64,000 nt of DNA from assembly GCA_030522415.1 (NCBI GenBank), contig CM060127.1, positions 13,612,646 through 13,676,645 of the forward strand, given 5' to 3'. The position numbers and the translations under genes were made by a program. Numbering within the stretch: position 1 is the stretch's first letter; each line of letters begins with the position of its first letter. Source of the DNA: Channallabes apus (taxonomy: Eukaryota; Chordata; Actinopteri; Siluriformes; Clariidae). A model generated the notes under the pieces. It was not told the DNA's origin. It saw only the letters and a program-made list of their open reading frames with translations, and searched no databases. Below are positions 21,866 through 33,835 of this stretch, piece after piece.

Positions 21866-23296
21866 ATTGTGCCGGTACCCAAAACACCACGTCCCTGTGC
21901 CCAGAACGACTACAGGCCTGTTGCTTTAACATCGCACATTATGAAGGTGTTTGAGAGACTGATCCTGGATACACTTCGTCCCCTGGTGAAGTCCTCTCTG
22001 GACCCTCTTCAGTTTGCCTATCAGCCGTTCATGGGTGTTGATGACGCCATAATACACCTGCTACATCGCACCTACTCTCACCTTGACAAGCCTAGGACCT
22101 CCGTAAGGATGATGTTCTTTGACTTCTCCAGTGCCTTCAACACCATCCAACCAGCAGTACTGGGGGAGAAATTAAGGAACATAAACATTGACACCCGCTT
22201 GGTTTCCTGGATCATGGACTACCTGACCTGTCGCCCCCAGTATGTCCGACTAAAGAACTGTGTGTCAGAGACTTTGATCTGCAGCACTGGAGCTCCCCAG
22301 GGGACGGTACTATCTCCGTTTCTTTTCACCCTCTATACATCCGACTTTAGATATAACTCAGAGTCATGCCACCTGCAGAAGTTCTCTGACGACTCTGTGG
22401 TTGTTGGGTGTATAGAGGAGGGTGACACCTCGGAGTATCAGTCTGTTGTGGATGACTTCGTTTCCTGGTGTGAGCGTAATCACCTACAACTCAACATCAG
22501 GAAAACAAAGGAGATGGTGGTAGACTTTAGGAGAAGCAAGACCCCTGTGACTCCTATGTCAAGGGGGAGATAGTGGACATTGTCTCCGATTACAAATATC
22601 TGGGAGTTTATCTGGACAACAAACTTGACTGGTCACTCAACACAACGGCACTCTACAAGAAAGGTCAGAGTCGATTGTACTTTCTTCGAAGGCTCAGGTC
22701 TTTTAACGTCTGTAATACCATTCTACGGATGTTCTATGAGACCGTTGTGGCGAGTGTCATTTTTTACGCTGTTGTCTGTTGGGGTGGTAACATTAAGGTG
22801 TCGGATAAGAACAAACTGGACAAGTCCATTAAAAAGGCCGGATCTGTGCTAGGCATGGAGCTTGACTCGGTGGATGTAGTAGCAAAGAGGAGGATTCTGT
22901 CCAAAGTACAATCCATTGTGAACAATCCTTCTCACCCGCTATACAGTGTTTTGGCTGAACAGAGGAGCAGCTTCAGCCAGAGACTGATTACTATCAAGTG
23001 TTCCACCGAGCGTCACAGGAGATCCTTTCTCCCAACGGCCATAAAACTTTACAACTCTTCTCTGTAACTCATACACACATGTATGTGGATTTTTTCACTG
23101 ACTGGTATACAACAGGACACTAATACTGACCCATTTTTTTTTTTATTTTTTTTTTATTTTTATTTTTTTTATTATTATTTATTACCTTTATTACCTTCCT
23201 TAGTTAAACTACTGTGAGCACCTGTAACCAAGCATAAGCAATTTCCCTTTGGGATTAATAAAGTTCTTTGAATCTTGAATCTTGAATCTTGAATCT
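21866..23296 (+). pseudogene. 5'-truncated Rex1/CR1-group LINE with a frameshift
   Basis: Two open parts, 21869-22573 and 22573-23067, form one reverse-transcriptase frame. The first has YRPVALTSHIMKVFERLILD, FFDFSSAFNTIQP, STGAPQGTVLSPFLFTLYTS and the catalytic FSDD in place of YADD. The second continues SDYKYLGVYLDNKLDWS and ends with CSTERHRRSFLPTAIKLYNS. One extra G in the G run at about 22563-22568 shifts the frame between them. The 3' UTR ends AATAAAGTTCTTTGAATCTT followed by (GAATCTT)n at about 23270-23296. The endonuclease and the start of the reverse transcriptase are missing. The Rex1/Babar or CR1 label is by motif style only. Confidence 0.8.
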
Positions 23297-23990
23297 TATA
23301 TTTCTGTTCTCATGTGTTTAACACGACCACCATGTTTTCTCTTTCAGCATAATGCCTTTCATATTATTTCTTTATATTAACCACACACACATACACATGG
23401 TGCATGTGTAAAACGAGCAATGTACTGGTGAATCAGGCTTTTTAATTGGACAGGTTTATGAATATTTGAGACCTTTGGTCACACCGAGTATACTTCAGGC
23501 AAAACTCCACAAAAATTACTAACTATGCATACACTACCTTTACCTACATTTAGATAATTGCTCAGGTTCATATTACGATTTTGATTTCTATGCAATTAAT
23601 TGTCCAGCACTAATAAATAGCAAATAAAATCTTATGGGCAAAAGTTCATAATGATATTATATATGGGATAATTTGTTGTTCAGGGATTATTTTTTGGATT
23701 AAACATTTTTTTAAGTTTTGAAGATCACAATAATAAATACAACTTTTATAATGGTTAGCTGTGAATTAAGAATAAAAAGCCCACAGTCTCTGGATAACAG
23801 TTTGAAAATCCACTGGTGTAAGTAAATAATTTGAGATCTGTAAGTTTAGAGCAAAGTCAAAAAGGTGTGGTCAGTATAAATGAGTCATACCAGTGTAACT
23901 TGGCACTTAGAATTACGTTCCTCCTCGTATCGGGGCTATGCAGGGGTCATTGCATGCAGTGACTCCTTAATAAAAGTGCACATCTGATTG
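23297..23990. other. Intergenic AT-rich DNA, nothing recognised
   Basis: No exon or bounded element is seen. Confidence 0.4.
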
Positions 23991-24130
23991 GAGCGTCAGG
24001 GATTCGAGCCACCTACAGCAGGCAGAGCTTTTTTTTACAAAGTTGCACCTGGATAAGTTGCTGGCCTACAACGGCCTACAACAGGGGGCACCAGGTTGCC
24101 CCTGCTGGGCCATTGGGCAAGGCCCTCGAC
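23991..24130 (+). repeat. tRNA-derived SINE fragment
   Basis: The phrase GCGTCAGGGATTCGAGCCAC at about 23994 looks like a tRNA box B (GGTTCGAGCC-like). It is followed by the GGCCATTGGGCAAGGCCCTC end common in fish SINE/tRNA-derived repeats. A related fragment lies at about 58320-58460. Confidence 0.45.
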
Positions 24131-24175
24131 CCTATACCCATTGATAGTATAGAGTCAATATATACTCTATACTAG

Positions 24176-24420
24176 TATGTTGTTGGTCTTTCGGCTGCTC
24201 CCGACAAGGGGTCGCCACAGCTGAATATCCAGTGCTAGTATATATACTCTATATGTAGCACTCTGTATATTGCATCTCTCTGCATCTCAGTAGGCTTGGG
24301 ACTGAGATGCCATGCCAGTCCCAAGCCTAGAGAATTTGGAAACAAGAAGAGCATCTGGCGTAAAGCTTTGCCAAATCATTACAGATCAAATGATCCAACA
24401 TGACCACTCTGAGAAAGAGG
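24176..24420. repeat. Dispersed fish repeat, head-to-head copies forming a hairpin
   Basis: Bases 24185-24222 hold CTTTCGGCTGCTCCCGACAA and GGGGTCGCCACAGC, a common fish repeat in one orientation. At 24291-24304 TAGGCTTGGGACTG is the exact reverse complement of 24316-24329, with an 11-base loop between. The sequence after it (GCATCTGGCGTAAAG, about 24352) is the same repeat in the other orientation. Confidence 0.6.
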
Positions 24421-25225
24421 GGAAAATGTCAAGGAAAAAAATTAGGACAACTTTAATCCCCTTTAAAGGGGTTGTCTAATTCACATGTTCAAGTTACACT
24501 GTAAATGACCGTAATAAGGTCCTATACTGGCTGTAGCACTGGATCTTTTCTGGACACCTTGTCTGCACAAGTTTTCCAGGTTTACATTGCAGACAATGCG
24601 GTGGTGGAAATACTCCAGAGGGCAGTGTGTCCCTAAATCCTTTCTGGATGCTTGGCATGCTGATGGATATATAACTGAGGACGAGGAGCTTGCCAAATAT
24701 AACACTAAACCTTACATCTGACCTCTGTGCAGACGAGTGGGCACTAGGACCCAGTGTATAAGGATGCAGAAGGATTTCCATGACTTGTTACTATTATACA
24801 CCAAGTTCATTATCATGGCTTTGCAGTTATTTGCTTTGGATAATGGATAATGATGGAGTACAAAAAAAACACCAGATGAACAGATACACTTGTTAAAATG
24901 CTATATGTTTTTCAATCCAGTGCTATTTAAAATGGATCCATGGTTACATTTTCTTCTCCAGGTGAATTGTCTAGAAGAAGCGTCACCCAGCCATGTAGGT
25001 TCCTCATAGCCATGTTGTTCTCATATGAGCTATAAATATCACATCTTGGAAATAGTAGAGCCAGCATCAGCAGAGAAAGGTCCTATATTCTATATGTGGC
25101 TAGCAATTCTCTCTGGACACTCATGGCCCTGAGCCTGTGCTTCAGAATAATCTTGACAACATCAGATCTTCTGCTGGGTTGGACCGAGGTCTGCAAGGTC
25201 ACCCGACTGGCCTATGGAGAAGTGG
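24421..25225. other. TECR upstream region
   Basis: No repeat with clear ends and no exon are recognised. A TATAAATATCACATC phrase at about 25030 is a weak promoter-like motif. Confidence 0.35.
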
Positions 25226-25558
25226 AAGGTATATATTTAGCCTGGTGTGGGGCGTGTTGTGAATAACACATCGCGTGGCTCTCGGGTTTCGTGTTCAGTG
25301 GGCTTTTTGCAGGTCCTGGGGGGCGTTAAGAGGAACATAGCAGCCCCCCTACGTGTAAAAGACTGGCAACATTTTCCCTTCGCTTTCAGGGTCATTTTGT
25401 GGATGACCAGCATCCAAACACACCTCCCAGTTTCAGTGTCACTTTCCATCTGCTCCAGCTGCTTCTTGTCAAACTTGTTGGAGAAGGAAGCCATAAGGAA
25501 CGTAAAAGGGCTCTGAGATACTCCTCTCAGATTTTGCAGTGTTTAAGGAGTAGTGATA
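25226..25558 (+). promoter_or_regulatory. tecr: Candidate TATA promoter and 5' UTR of TECR
   Basis: TATATATT at 25230-25237 could be a TATA box, placing the transcription start near 25260 and giving an unspliced 5' UTR of about 300 bases before the ATG at 25559. A longer or spliced 5' UTR cannot be excluded. Confidence 0.35.
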
Positions 25559-26137
25559 ATGGATGTCCTGGCTTTGGAAGCTAAGGGGGTCAAGAATGAG
25601 CCTGCTCCACCACCTCCCTCATCTAAGCCCAGACCTAAAGCACCCAAAAAACCTAAACGAATTGTTTACTTTGAGGTGGAGATTCTGGACGGCAAAACCA
25701 AGGAGAAACTGCTGCTCCTGGATAAAGTAAGTCCTGCATGTGCATTAGAATATATGTTCTTCAAACATAAATTGATAAAGTGTTCAGAAAGCTGGAGAAA
25801 GTCATTCAATTGCATTAATAGATCAATGAATTATAAATGCATAACATTAATAATGTGCTCTCTGTTTTTATATAAAAAAAAAAACAGAAAGACCCCCCCA
25901 AAATTTACTTAATTATTTGCATTAATTTTTATTTTTGATAACATAATTTATTTATTTATTTATTATACGGTTCTTAAGATTAAATTAAATATTACTCTTG
26001 CTATTATATACCCCAAAATGGAGAAAAATGGAATATGAAATAATATAATATGAAATATATATTATAATATAATATATTAATTAAACATTAATTCAAATAT
26101 TGTCATTACCTTTTCAAAAATTTAAATTTAAATTGTA

Positions 26138-26170
<33 letters not shown>

Positions 26171-28415
26171 GAAAAGCTGCTTTGTAATTTTGCATTGGCA
26201 AAATGCTATACAAATAAATTGAGCTGAATTAAAATCTATATTGAATAAGAAAGGTGCATTTTTTAGATTAACTCTTTAGTTGATGTATCACATTTAGAAA
26301 TTTTTATTTTAGCATTTTAGTTTGAACTCCTTCTTCAGTCCCTGTTTATTTTAGACTGGTTTGTTTTTGTTTAAAAATGTGTTTATTGGATATAAAGGAT
26401 TATATAAAATAAACAGCAATAAGATCCATCCTATACTCTTCCCTGGCCTCCAGGTTGAACCATCTGCTACCATTTTGGACATAAAATCAATGTTCCACAA
26501 ATCAAGTAAGTGTGTTTTATGTTGTCATCGAGAACGCTAAGATGCTGGCAGCGTGAGAGTTTAATAGTGATGTCCCCCCTTCACTAGATCAGCGCTGGTA
26601 TCCTGCCAGACAGTCGCTGTGCCTGGACCCGAGTGAGTGGATACCTGAATTATAAAGAGCTGAGTGTGTTAGCCTGACCATGCTGCGAGATAGTAATAAC
26701 GGTGTGTTTTGACTGTCAGAGGGAAAGCCCTTAAAAGATGAAGATGTGCTCCAGCAACTTCCGGTGGGAACCACGGCTACATTTTACTTCAAGGACCTGG
26801 GAGCCCAGATCAGCTGGGGGACGGTAAGTAACCTCACATGTACCGCTGACTTGGTGAGTCCAAAGTGCTTCAATTATGCTCATAAAGCAGAGCACACCGC
26901 TGACTTCACTCTCTGCCGGTTCAGCTTACACTCACCTTCCTGGCAGTGTATCCGCTTTCTCAGTACACATAATCTCCCTGACCCAATTCAGGCTCCACAC
27001 CAGATATTAATCTCTCAGCCCTCAGCAGAATCCGGCTCGCTTTCTGATCTTCAGCCCTCTGAAAAAGCCACATACTGTTCTCCAGAGTCTCAACACATAG
27101 AAGCATCCAAGAAGAAGACAGGAGTCACAATGTTGTTCCTGGCCTGAATTAAGCTGGACGGCACTGTCGAAGCGATTCCAACAACATAGGCACATTAGTG
27201 TCTATTTGGAAAGCTGTCGTTCTATGCTAGGTTTTGAGCCAGCGAGCTTTTCACATTTAATAGCCGTGACACAAATGGCAAACCAGACAGTATGAGCTTA
27301 CACTTTGCATCAGCAGTTCTCAAGATGAGCTCTCTGAAGCGTAACCAGAGGAGATATTATATTTCTAATGTTCTTAAAGCAAAGGAAACCACATCCCAGT
27401 ATCATGAAAGGTGCAGGTATTATTTAGTTATTGTATTTATAAGCATATATTGCGGGTCATATAAACAGTAAAAAGGGTTTAGGCTGAACGTTAAAAAACA
27501 AGCAGAAGTATAAATAATCTCAGTTTGGACCTTGGAAAGTTTTGCACTAAACAGAAATGACAGAACACCCTGTTGATGCTCGTACTGTACAGCATAACTA
27601 TCAACCATGAAAAACATGGCAAGTTTGTCAGCCTGCAGTTACTATAGATGAGCATCCCAGTGCCAAATCTTCTGTTCTTAGTGAAAATCTATTCAGTATA
27701 GATACGGGAATTGCAAGGAATTGTCTCAAATAGTGTTCTATCTGAAATTTCGATACAGAATACAACACAACTTACTGTACAACACTGTACAGGTCAATAG
27801 TGTGGACACACTTTCTAAGTGCTTAGAATTTTTAAAATTATATTTGCAATGTAAAATCTTGGTCTTGCTTTCATGAGAGCCAATTTCAGCACTGTGCTTG
27901 ATGGGTTTTGCAAATGTACTTGACAATAATGTTCTTGCAAGAACTCTTAGCTGACCTTGGTGTCTTAAAATAACAACTGTCTTTCACTGTTGCTGTTGTT
28001 ATTATTTAATTACTTAATTACATATGTGTTAATGCATAGTTATCTCCATCACTGTTCTAGAATGCAGAAAATAAATCACTAAACAAAAAAACACTGAACT
28101 TGAAGGTGTGTCCAAACCGGTACTGTATGTAGTGGCCTACATGCCTTGTAGTGAGCACATGTAGTGAATAGGAAGTCATGTGGAACTTGATTCAAGATGG
28201 CGGATCTTACTAGTCTTACAGGTAAAACAAGCAACGGTAAATTAAGCTAAACATCATCCGTTCGTTTATTCATTCATTTATCTTTAGTAACTGCTTTATC
28301 CTGGTCAGGGTTGCAGTGAATCCAGAGCCTTTCCCAGGAACACTGGGCATGAGGCCAAATACAGGCTGAATGGGATGATATTTGGTTGCAGGGCCCCACA
28401 CACATACACACACAC

Positions 28416-28467
<52 letters not shown>

Positions 28468-31400
28468 TTACATGAAGGGGAAATTCAGGGCAGCTTATCT
28501 ACCTACAGGCATGTTTTTAGGAGCAAACAGGGACACAGAGAGAAACATGTAAATCAGATATTAACTCAAGCTCGGACTCCAACTCGGACATTGGAGTATC
28601 ACAGTTTGATGCGTAAACAGTAATTAAAATCTTAAGATAAAATTTTCATAGATTTTAGAATCACTTGGGAAAAATAATTTTTTATTCTACTTGCTAATTC
28701 TGGTACCATATTAATGTAAGCCAACATGACAGGATTCCTCTGAGAGATTTGAGAGAACCATGAACCTTTGTTGATCATTCATTCTAGTTAGCTACTGTAT
28801 ACAAGCTAACCTGAGAGGATTAAGACATTTGTAATTTAATACAGTATATGGGCAAAGGTATTTGGCCAAACCTTTTAATTATTAAAATCAGGTGTTTCAA
28901 TCAGTCCCCTTATCCCCAATGAAGGGCAATATTAATACGTCAGCATACCAAGACAACTTGGACAATGCTATGCTTCCAACTCTGTGGCAACAGTTTGGGG
29001 AAGGCACTTTTCTATTACAATGTTGTCTTTGACTGTGCCTCAGTGCACAAAGCAAGGTCTATAAAGACACGGTTTGATGAGTTCGGTGAGGAAGTACTTG
29101 ACTGGCCCACACAGAGCCCTGACCTCAACTCCATCCAGCACTTTTGGGATGAACTGGAACGCCTTCTCATCCAACATATGAGGCCTGACCTCATAAATGC
29201 TCGACAGAATGAATGGGCATGAATTCCCAAAGAAGAGTGGAAGTTGTTATAGGTGACCAACTCCATATTGAAGTATATGTACATTATTTAGATACAATGT
29301 CATTGCAAGTTTGGCCAAATACTTTGGTGAATATAGTGTATATTTATTATCATACTTGATCAAATATTTCTAGGTAGTGGCATTAACTTGAGTTTCTTTG
29401 CTATCATTCTCTCCTTTTGATAAACTTGGTTATTCTAACTAACCCTAAACTGATCTGTTAATACAGTCGAACAGTGTTTATACATTTTCAAAAAACTAAT
29501 TTTCCATATTGGCTACCATAACTATCCTGACATGATTTCTTTGAATTATATTTTACAATTTACAAAAATCAAAATTCATTAATTTTAACAGACAACTACT
29601 TTACTGCTACTAAAGATTGCTATAGTAGTTTCTTAGAATGGGTCATTTCCACCTCCACCAGGTTTGCTCTAAAAACATTAAAAAGCACATAGCTTATGCT
29701 GTCTCCCCGTTTCCTTCCGTCTGTTGTTGTTCCGTCAGGTGTTCCTGGCTGAGTGCATTGGCCCACTCCTCATCTACCTGATGTTCTATTTCAGACTGCC
29801 CTTCATCTATGCTCCCAAGTATGACTTCACAACCAGCAAACACTATGTTGTGCAGTGAGTATCTCAGACACCCGACCACACCTGTGAACCCGAGAATTGT
29901 ACTGCCATTGATTTTAAGCTCTAGGGTTGATGGTTCTGAGTGTTTCAAGGCCAGAACGTTCCTCTACATATGGTGACACTTTGAACTGAATGGGCTTTTG
30001 AAAACAACATTCTTCACAGAAGACTTTCCGTCACGTCTCTCTTTCCTTTCTCCAGCATAGCGTGTGTGTGTCACTCCTTCCATTACGCCAAGAGAATTCT
30101 GGAAACATTGTTCGTGCATCGCTTTTGCCACGGCACGATGCCGCTGCGCAACATTTTCAAGGTGAACGAATGCTAACTCAAAATTTACTGCGAAAGGTGC
30201 ATTTGCTAAAGCATAAAAGCATCTCAGGTGTCATTAGCCAGCTACTGTAGTTAACAGGTTTTTGAACCGGTTTATAATAGTCACACTCATAATGTTTATA
30301 CTTTGTAATACTACCCATCTAACATAAGCTAGATGGCATTGCTAATTGCTAATTATTTTAAGATCGCTAATGTGACAGGATTTCGAAGAAAATTTCAAGT
30401 AAAATTCATAAATGCCAATAACATTATCATTTTTTAAGAAAAGGATTGTCAAGTTATATTAATGAATGTTCAAAAGCCATTCTTACAAACTTTAGCTAGC
30501 TAAGTAACATGCTAACCTGGCATTTTAAAAGAGGATTTTAAAAAGTTAGTAATTTATTACTTAGTATTTAATAATCTTTCTTGCTAGCTAGCCAGCTAAT
30601 AAATGCTAACTTGACAGGATTTCTAATATTAATTTATTATTTAATATTTAATAATCTTCCTTGCTAGCTAGCAAGCTAAGCAATGTTAACTTGACAGGAT
30701 TTCTAAGAGCATCTTTTTACTCAGGGCCTGTTAAATTATTTAAAAATAATATTACATGATAATTCTTCCAAGATGAAATGATTTCTAAGAATTAAATTTT
30801 TAAGAAGTTTTACTCTCATTCATAACTGTTCCCATTACTTGCTATGTGTATTTAGAGTTCTAACATAAGCTAACCTGATTAACATTTGAAGATCAATTTG
30901 AATATATTATGTTAACGCAAACTAATGTAAGAGAATTGGCCATTTATAGATGTTTACACTTGCTAATTCTGCTACCATGTTGATGTAAGATAACATGACA
31001 GGATTTCTAATCCTGTTAGGATTAGATATTAGGATATTCCTCCTAAGCAATGAGCAATTTCCCTCTGGGATTAATAAAGTTCTTTGAATCTTGAATCTAG
31101 TTAGCCATTATATGCTAATCTGAGAGAATACTGAGATATTTTCTTTTAGTTAATTCCTGGTTAATCAACATAAAAATTAATTACGGAACAAAGTTTCAAT
31201 GGGACACTAAAAACATTGTTCTCCTCTGCAACACTGGATAAAATATTGTTTGATAGAATATTTTGATCAAATAAAATCTTTAGGTGGGCAACAGGTGTAG
31301 TATATTTACTAAAACATACATTATTTTTTCTTTCAGAATTGTTTGTATTATTGGTGCTTTGCAGCCTGGATGGCCTACTACATAAACCATCCACTCTACA

Positions 31401-33835
31401 CACCACCATGTAAGTAACATGGATTATTAGGAACATGTTTATTTTGGCTTCATATTTCCATCAGAGTAAGAGTGAATGTGTCTGATTCTAGACTATGGTG
31501 AACAACAAGTGAAGACTGCCCTTGGAATTTTTTTGGTGAGCATCGCTTTTGCAAACATGTTCATGCAATCTACTTGTTCTTAATTTAGTCTGATCTGTCT
31601 TTTCATGTGTTTCTCCAATCTCTGTAGTTTTGCCAGTTGGGAAGCTTCTCAATCCATGTTGTTCTACGCAATCTCAGACCTCCTGGTAAGAGCATTAAAA
31701 CTTAAAAGTCAGAAGGTAGACTGCTGCTATGACTGCTCATCCCAGGACTTACTGAAACACTTATTCACAGTACCATCTGTCTTTATCCTTTCTATATCTG
31801 TATACTATGGAGGGTGTTTTCAAATCAAACTGGGACTGGTGAATGAAAGTGTAAAACCCATTACTATTTAAAGACGACTTCAATCACAATATGGTGATGA
31901 GACTCTAAGCCACAATAAAACAGTTGAATGGTGCAAATATTTTAAAGGAGGCCACATATCTGTGAATGATGATCACAGCCGAGGTGGCGCAAACCCAACT
32001 GTAGTCATTCCCGTGAGCATTCAGTGAGTGGAATGCTTGATCCTTGAAAATTGACATTGCTGACATGCGCAAGAGACGTTCTGGTCTATGAAACATCACT
32101 TGCACATTACAGGAACTCAGCTGGGAGGTATTGCCACATCCCCCATACAGTTCTGACCTTGTTCCATGCCACATGTTTGAGGCTTCAAAGGAGCTCCTGG
32201 GAAGCCAGAGATTCAGACGTGAAACAAGCAGTCTGATCATGGCTCCAGTGTACTGAAAAAACTTTTTAACTTGATGGTATCCAAGAGCTAGTAAAACTAG
32301 TGTTGTAGGATCTTTCAGGTAGATCAGGGAACACTTTGGATGGAGTACCAAACCACAACCGGGAACACAAACACACATTCACACCCCCAATCGGACAATA
32401 TAAGCAACTTTGCAACAATAATCAGCCAACGAATCACGCCTTTGGACTTCAAGAAAACATGAGTACATGGAGGAAACCCACAAAGCAGGGGAAAAACATC
32501 TGAACCGGCACACACAGAATGGAGGCAAGATCCAAATCTTCACTGCAGATCATTGAGACAACATTGCTATCCCACTGAACCGCCATATCACCTGACACTA
32601 CATCTGTAAAGCTTAAACAAATAATTTACCACCAAAGTTTTCAAATCATAACACTATGATTTCCTTCCAAGGTTCCAAGACAAAGAAGATTCCATATCCA
32701 ACCAAGAATCCTTTCACTTGGATCTTCACAGTGGTTTCTTGCCCAAACTACACCTATGAGGTAAGGCCCCCCGGGGGGAATATTATTATTCATTTGGAGT
32801 CGTTTCTGGTTTAAAAAATCAAGGTGATCGTCCTGTAACTGACAGCCACCTAGCCAGTGTTCTTATCTCTTCTCTAATACAAGTACACTCACTTCAAGTC
32901 AACACCACTGAACAGTCATCATAACGTCTTATTGCAATTTACTGCCCTCTGCTGGTCATCACAAATAAAATTGGTCAATTCAGTTAGGTCCAGTCTTGGA
33001 GTCTTAGAGGCTCTTAGTATTTATTGACTTTTAGAGTTACATCATGGAAATGAATTTGTGTCTGCTTTTAATTCAGTTATAAAAAATATTAAATTAAATA
33101 TATATGATAACATATTTTAATAGGAAACTCTCAATTTGGCATAGTGAATAAAGTAAAAAACTCTTTTAGATACTTTCCTCCTTAAAGACAAATTAGATAA
33201 TTTATTTAATCAATCGATAATCAAATTAGATTTTAATTGATTTATGGAGTTTTGTAAGCATTGCTAAATGTGAACTTACATTCAATCTAGCACATGACTA
33301 AGCTACATCTACATTTCCAAGTTTTCGCAGACCACTGCACATGAAACTCTCGTCCTGGAAGGTTCAATAGTAATATTAAATATATAGTCAATAGCAAACA
33401 TCCTATGATGCCTCTTGCAACTGCAACTGAAATGCTATAACACGCATTATTCTTCAGTAAACACACTGAAAGATATGAGAATTTAAAAGGTTTGATTATA
33501 ATAAAAAAAGAATTTAAAATTTAAAAATGATTTTTTTTAAATAGTATATATATTTTTTCCATATATATAATTATCGCAACCTATTTTCCTCTCCACAAAA
33601 CTAAATGTGTGTGTGTGATTTTTTTTTTTGTCTAATGCTGTTGTGGTTTTCCCTCCTGTAGACAGGCTCCTGGCTGGGCTTCACCGTGATGACTCAGTGC
33701 GTTCCTGTCGCCTTCTTCACCATCATCGGCTTTGTGCAAATGACGGTGTGGGCGAGAGGCAAGCACCGCAGCTACCTGAAGGAGTTTAAGGAGTATCCGA
33801 CCCTGCGTTCACCCATTCTGCCATTCATTCTCTAG
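25559..33835 (+). CDS. tecr: TECR, trans-2,3-enoyl-CoA reductase (11 exons)
   Basis: Eleven exons with GT/AG borders join in frame to 342 residues: 25559-25726, 26454-26505, 26588-26632, 26720-26823, 29739-29854, 30056-30161, 31337-31409, 31492-31535, 31628-31685, 32672-32760 and 33662-33835. The protein performs the NADPH-dependent last step of the microsomal very-long-chain fatty-acid elongation cycle in the ER membrane. Residues about 38-112 form the ubiquitin-like N-terminal domain ([41 protein letters not shown]). The multi-pass steroid-5-alpha-reductase-type domain follows ([54 protein letters not shown]). Tyr282 in PNYTYE aligns with human Tyr248, a residue reported as important for activity. 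Human TECR has 308 residues; the extra 34 here are a Pro/Lys-rich extension coded in exon 1. A TECR paralogue such as fish tecrl2 is possible, while TECRL fits less well. It faces SAMD1 tail to tail. Confidence 0.93.
26130..26240 (+). repeat. (ATT)n microsatellite plus L2-like LINE 3' end
   Basis: An ATT run at about 26138-26170 is followed by AAAAGCTGCTTTGTAATTTT and GCTATACAAATAAATTGA, the 3' terminal text of the L2-like family at 20285. It lies in TECR intron 1. Confidence 0.6.
27775..28135. mobile_element. Tc1-type MITE remnant in TECR intron 4
   Basis: The left end (ACTGTACAGGTCAATAGTGT, then GGACACAC) and the right end (GAAGGTGTGTCCAAACCGG, then TACTGTA) are imperfect inverted repeats of the fish Tc1 family that starts ACAGTACAGGCCAAAAGTTT. 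No transposase is left. The same terminal repeat ends the element at 53145-53540. Confidence 0.6.
28262..28545 (-). repeat. V-SINE-like fragment with an internal (CA)n tract
   Basis: The left end (TTCATTCATTTATC, CTGCTTTATCCTGGTCAGGG) is the reverse complement of the SINE tail region. A CA tract at about 28390-28466 has expanded inside, and diverged core text follows (CATGTTTTTAGGAGCAAACA). It lies in TECR intron 4. Confidence 0.6.
28842..29338 (+). mobile_element. Internally deleted Tc1-like element in TECR intron 4
   Basis: TA at 28840-28841 and 29339-29340 flank inverted ends (CAGTATATGGGCAAAGGTAT and the complement of ACTTTGGTGAATATAGTG). The interior keeps only the C-terminal transposase part, with [20 protein letters not shown] carrying the region of the third catalytic acid; the expected NPIE is NSIQ, so that residue is lost. 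The first two thirds of the gene are missing. Confidence 0.75.
31025..31100 (+). repeat. LINE 3' tail
   Basis: GAGCAATTTCCCTCTGGGAT, then TAATAAAGTTCTTTGAATCT copies the 3' end of the LINE at 21866-23296. It is a very short 5'-truncated insertion in TECR intron 6, within the degenerate repeat region. Confidence 0.7.
31876..32280 (+). pseudogene. Mariner-family transposase remnant in TECR intron 9
   Basis: Translation of 31888 onward gives [20 protein letters not shown], then [13 protein letters not shown], matching the YG(D/E)..LS....EWFKRFK helix-turn-helix region of mariner/SETMAR-like transposases. After a deletion, a second piece at about 32120-32215 reads [20 protein letters not shown] and LGSQRF, equivalent to the C-terminal HPPYSPDLAP.DYHLF catalytic end. 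The middle is missing and there are stops. Confidence 0.65.
32310..32600 (-). repeat. Diverged V-SINE-like copy, minus strand
   Basis: The reverse complement carries a tRNA-like head (GGCGGTTCAGTGGGATAGC), the core with GTGGGTTTCCTCCATGTAC and GATTATTGTTGCAAAGTTGC, and a GTGTGTGAATG-like 3' body. It is heavily mutated and lies just upstream of TECR exon 10. Confidence 0.6.

Larger units (their letters stand above)
28690..31140. repeat. Dispersed degenerate repeat with GCTAAC and GACAGGATTTCT
   Basis: Phrases of the form GCTAACNTGACAGGATTTCT recur at about 28720, 29530 (decayed), 30372, 30605, 30685 and 30990. They are accompanied by CTTGCTAATTCTG and GCTAGCTAGC blocks. Two copies near 30605 and 30685 are about 80 bases apart. 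The copies lie in TECR introns 4 and 6. Confidence 0.55.

Noticed and set aside
28270..28623. Open frames over a second CA tract
   Set aside because: Simple repeat inside an old SINE fragment; no conserved protein.
29694..29948. Minus-strand frame of 84 codons
   Set aside because: Antisense shadow of TECR exon 5 and its flanks.
28390..31010. CRISPR-like spaced repeats
   Set aside because: Repeat phrases are degenerate, unevenly spaced and lie in introns of a vertebrate gene; there are no cas genes.
25559..33835. TECRL rather than TECR
   Set aside because: Exons 3, 4 and 10 carry [20 protein letters not shown] and [12 protein letters not shown] text typical of TECR; the long N-terminus alone does not outweigh this. 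A fish-specific paralogue remains possible.
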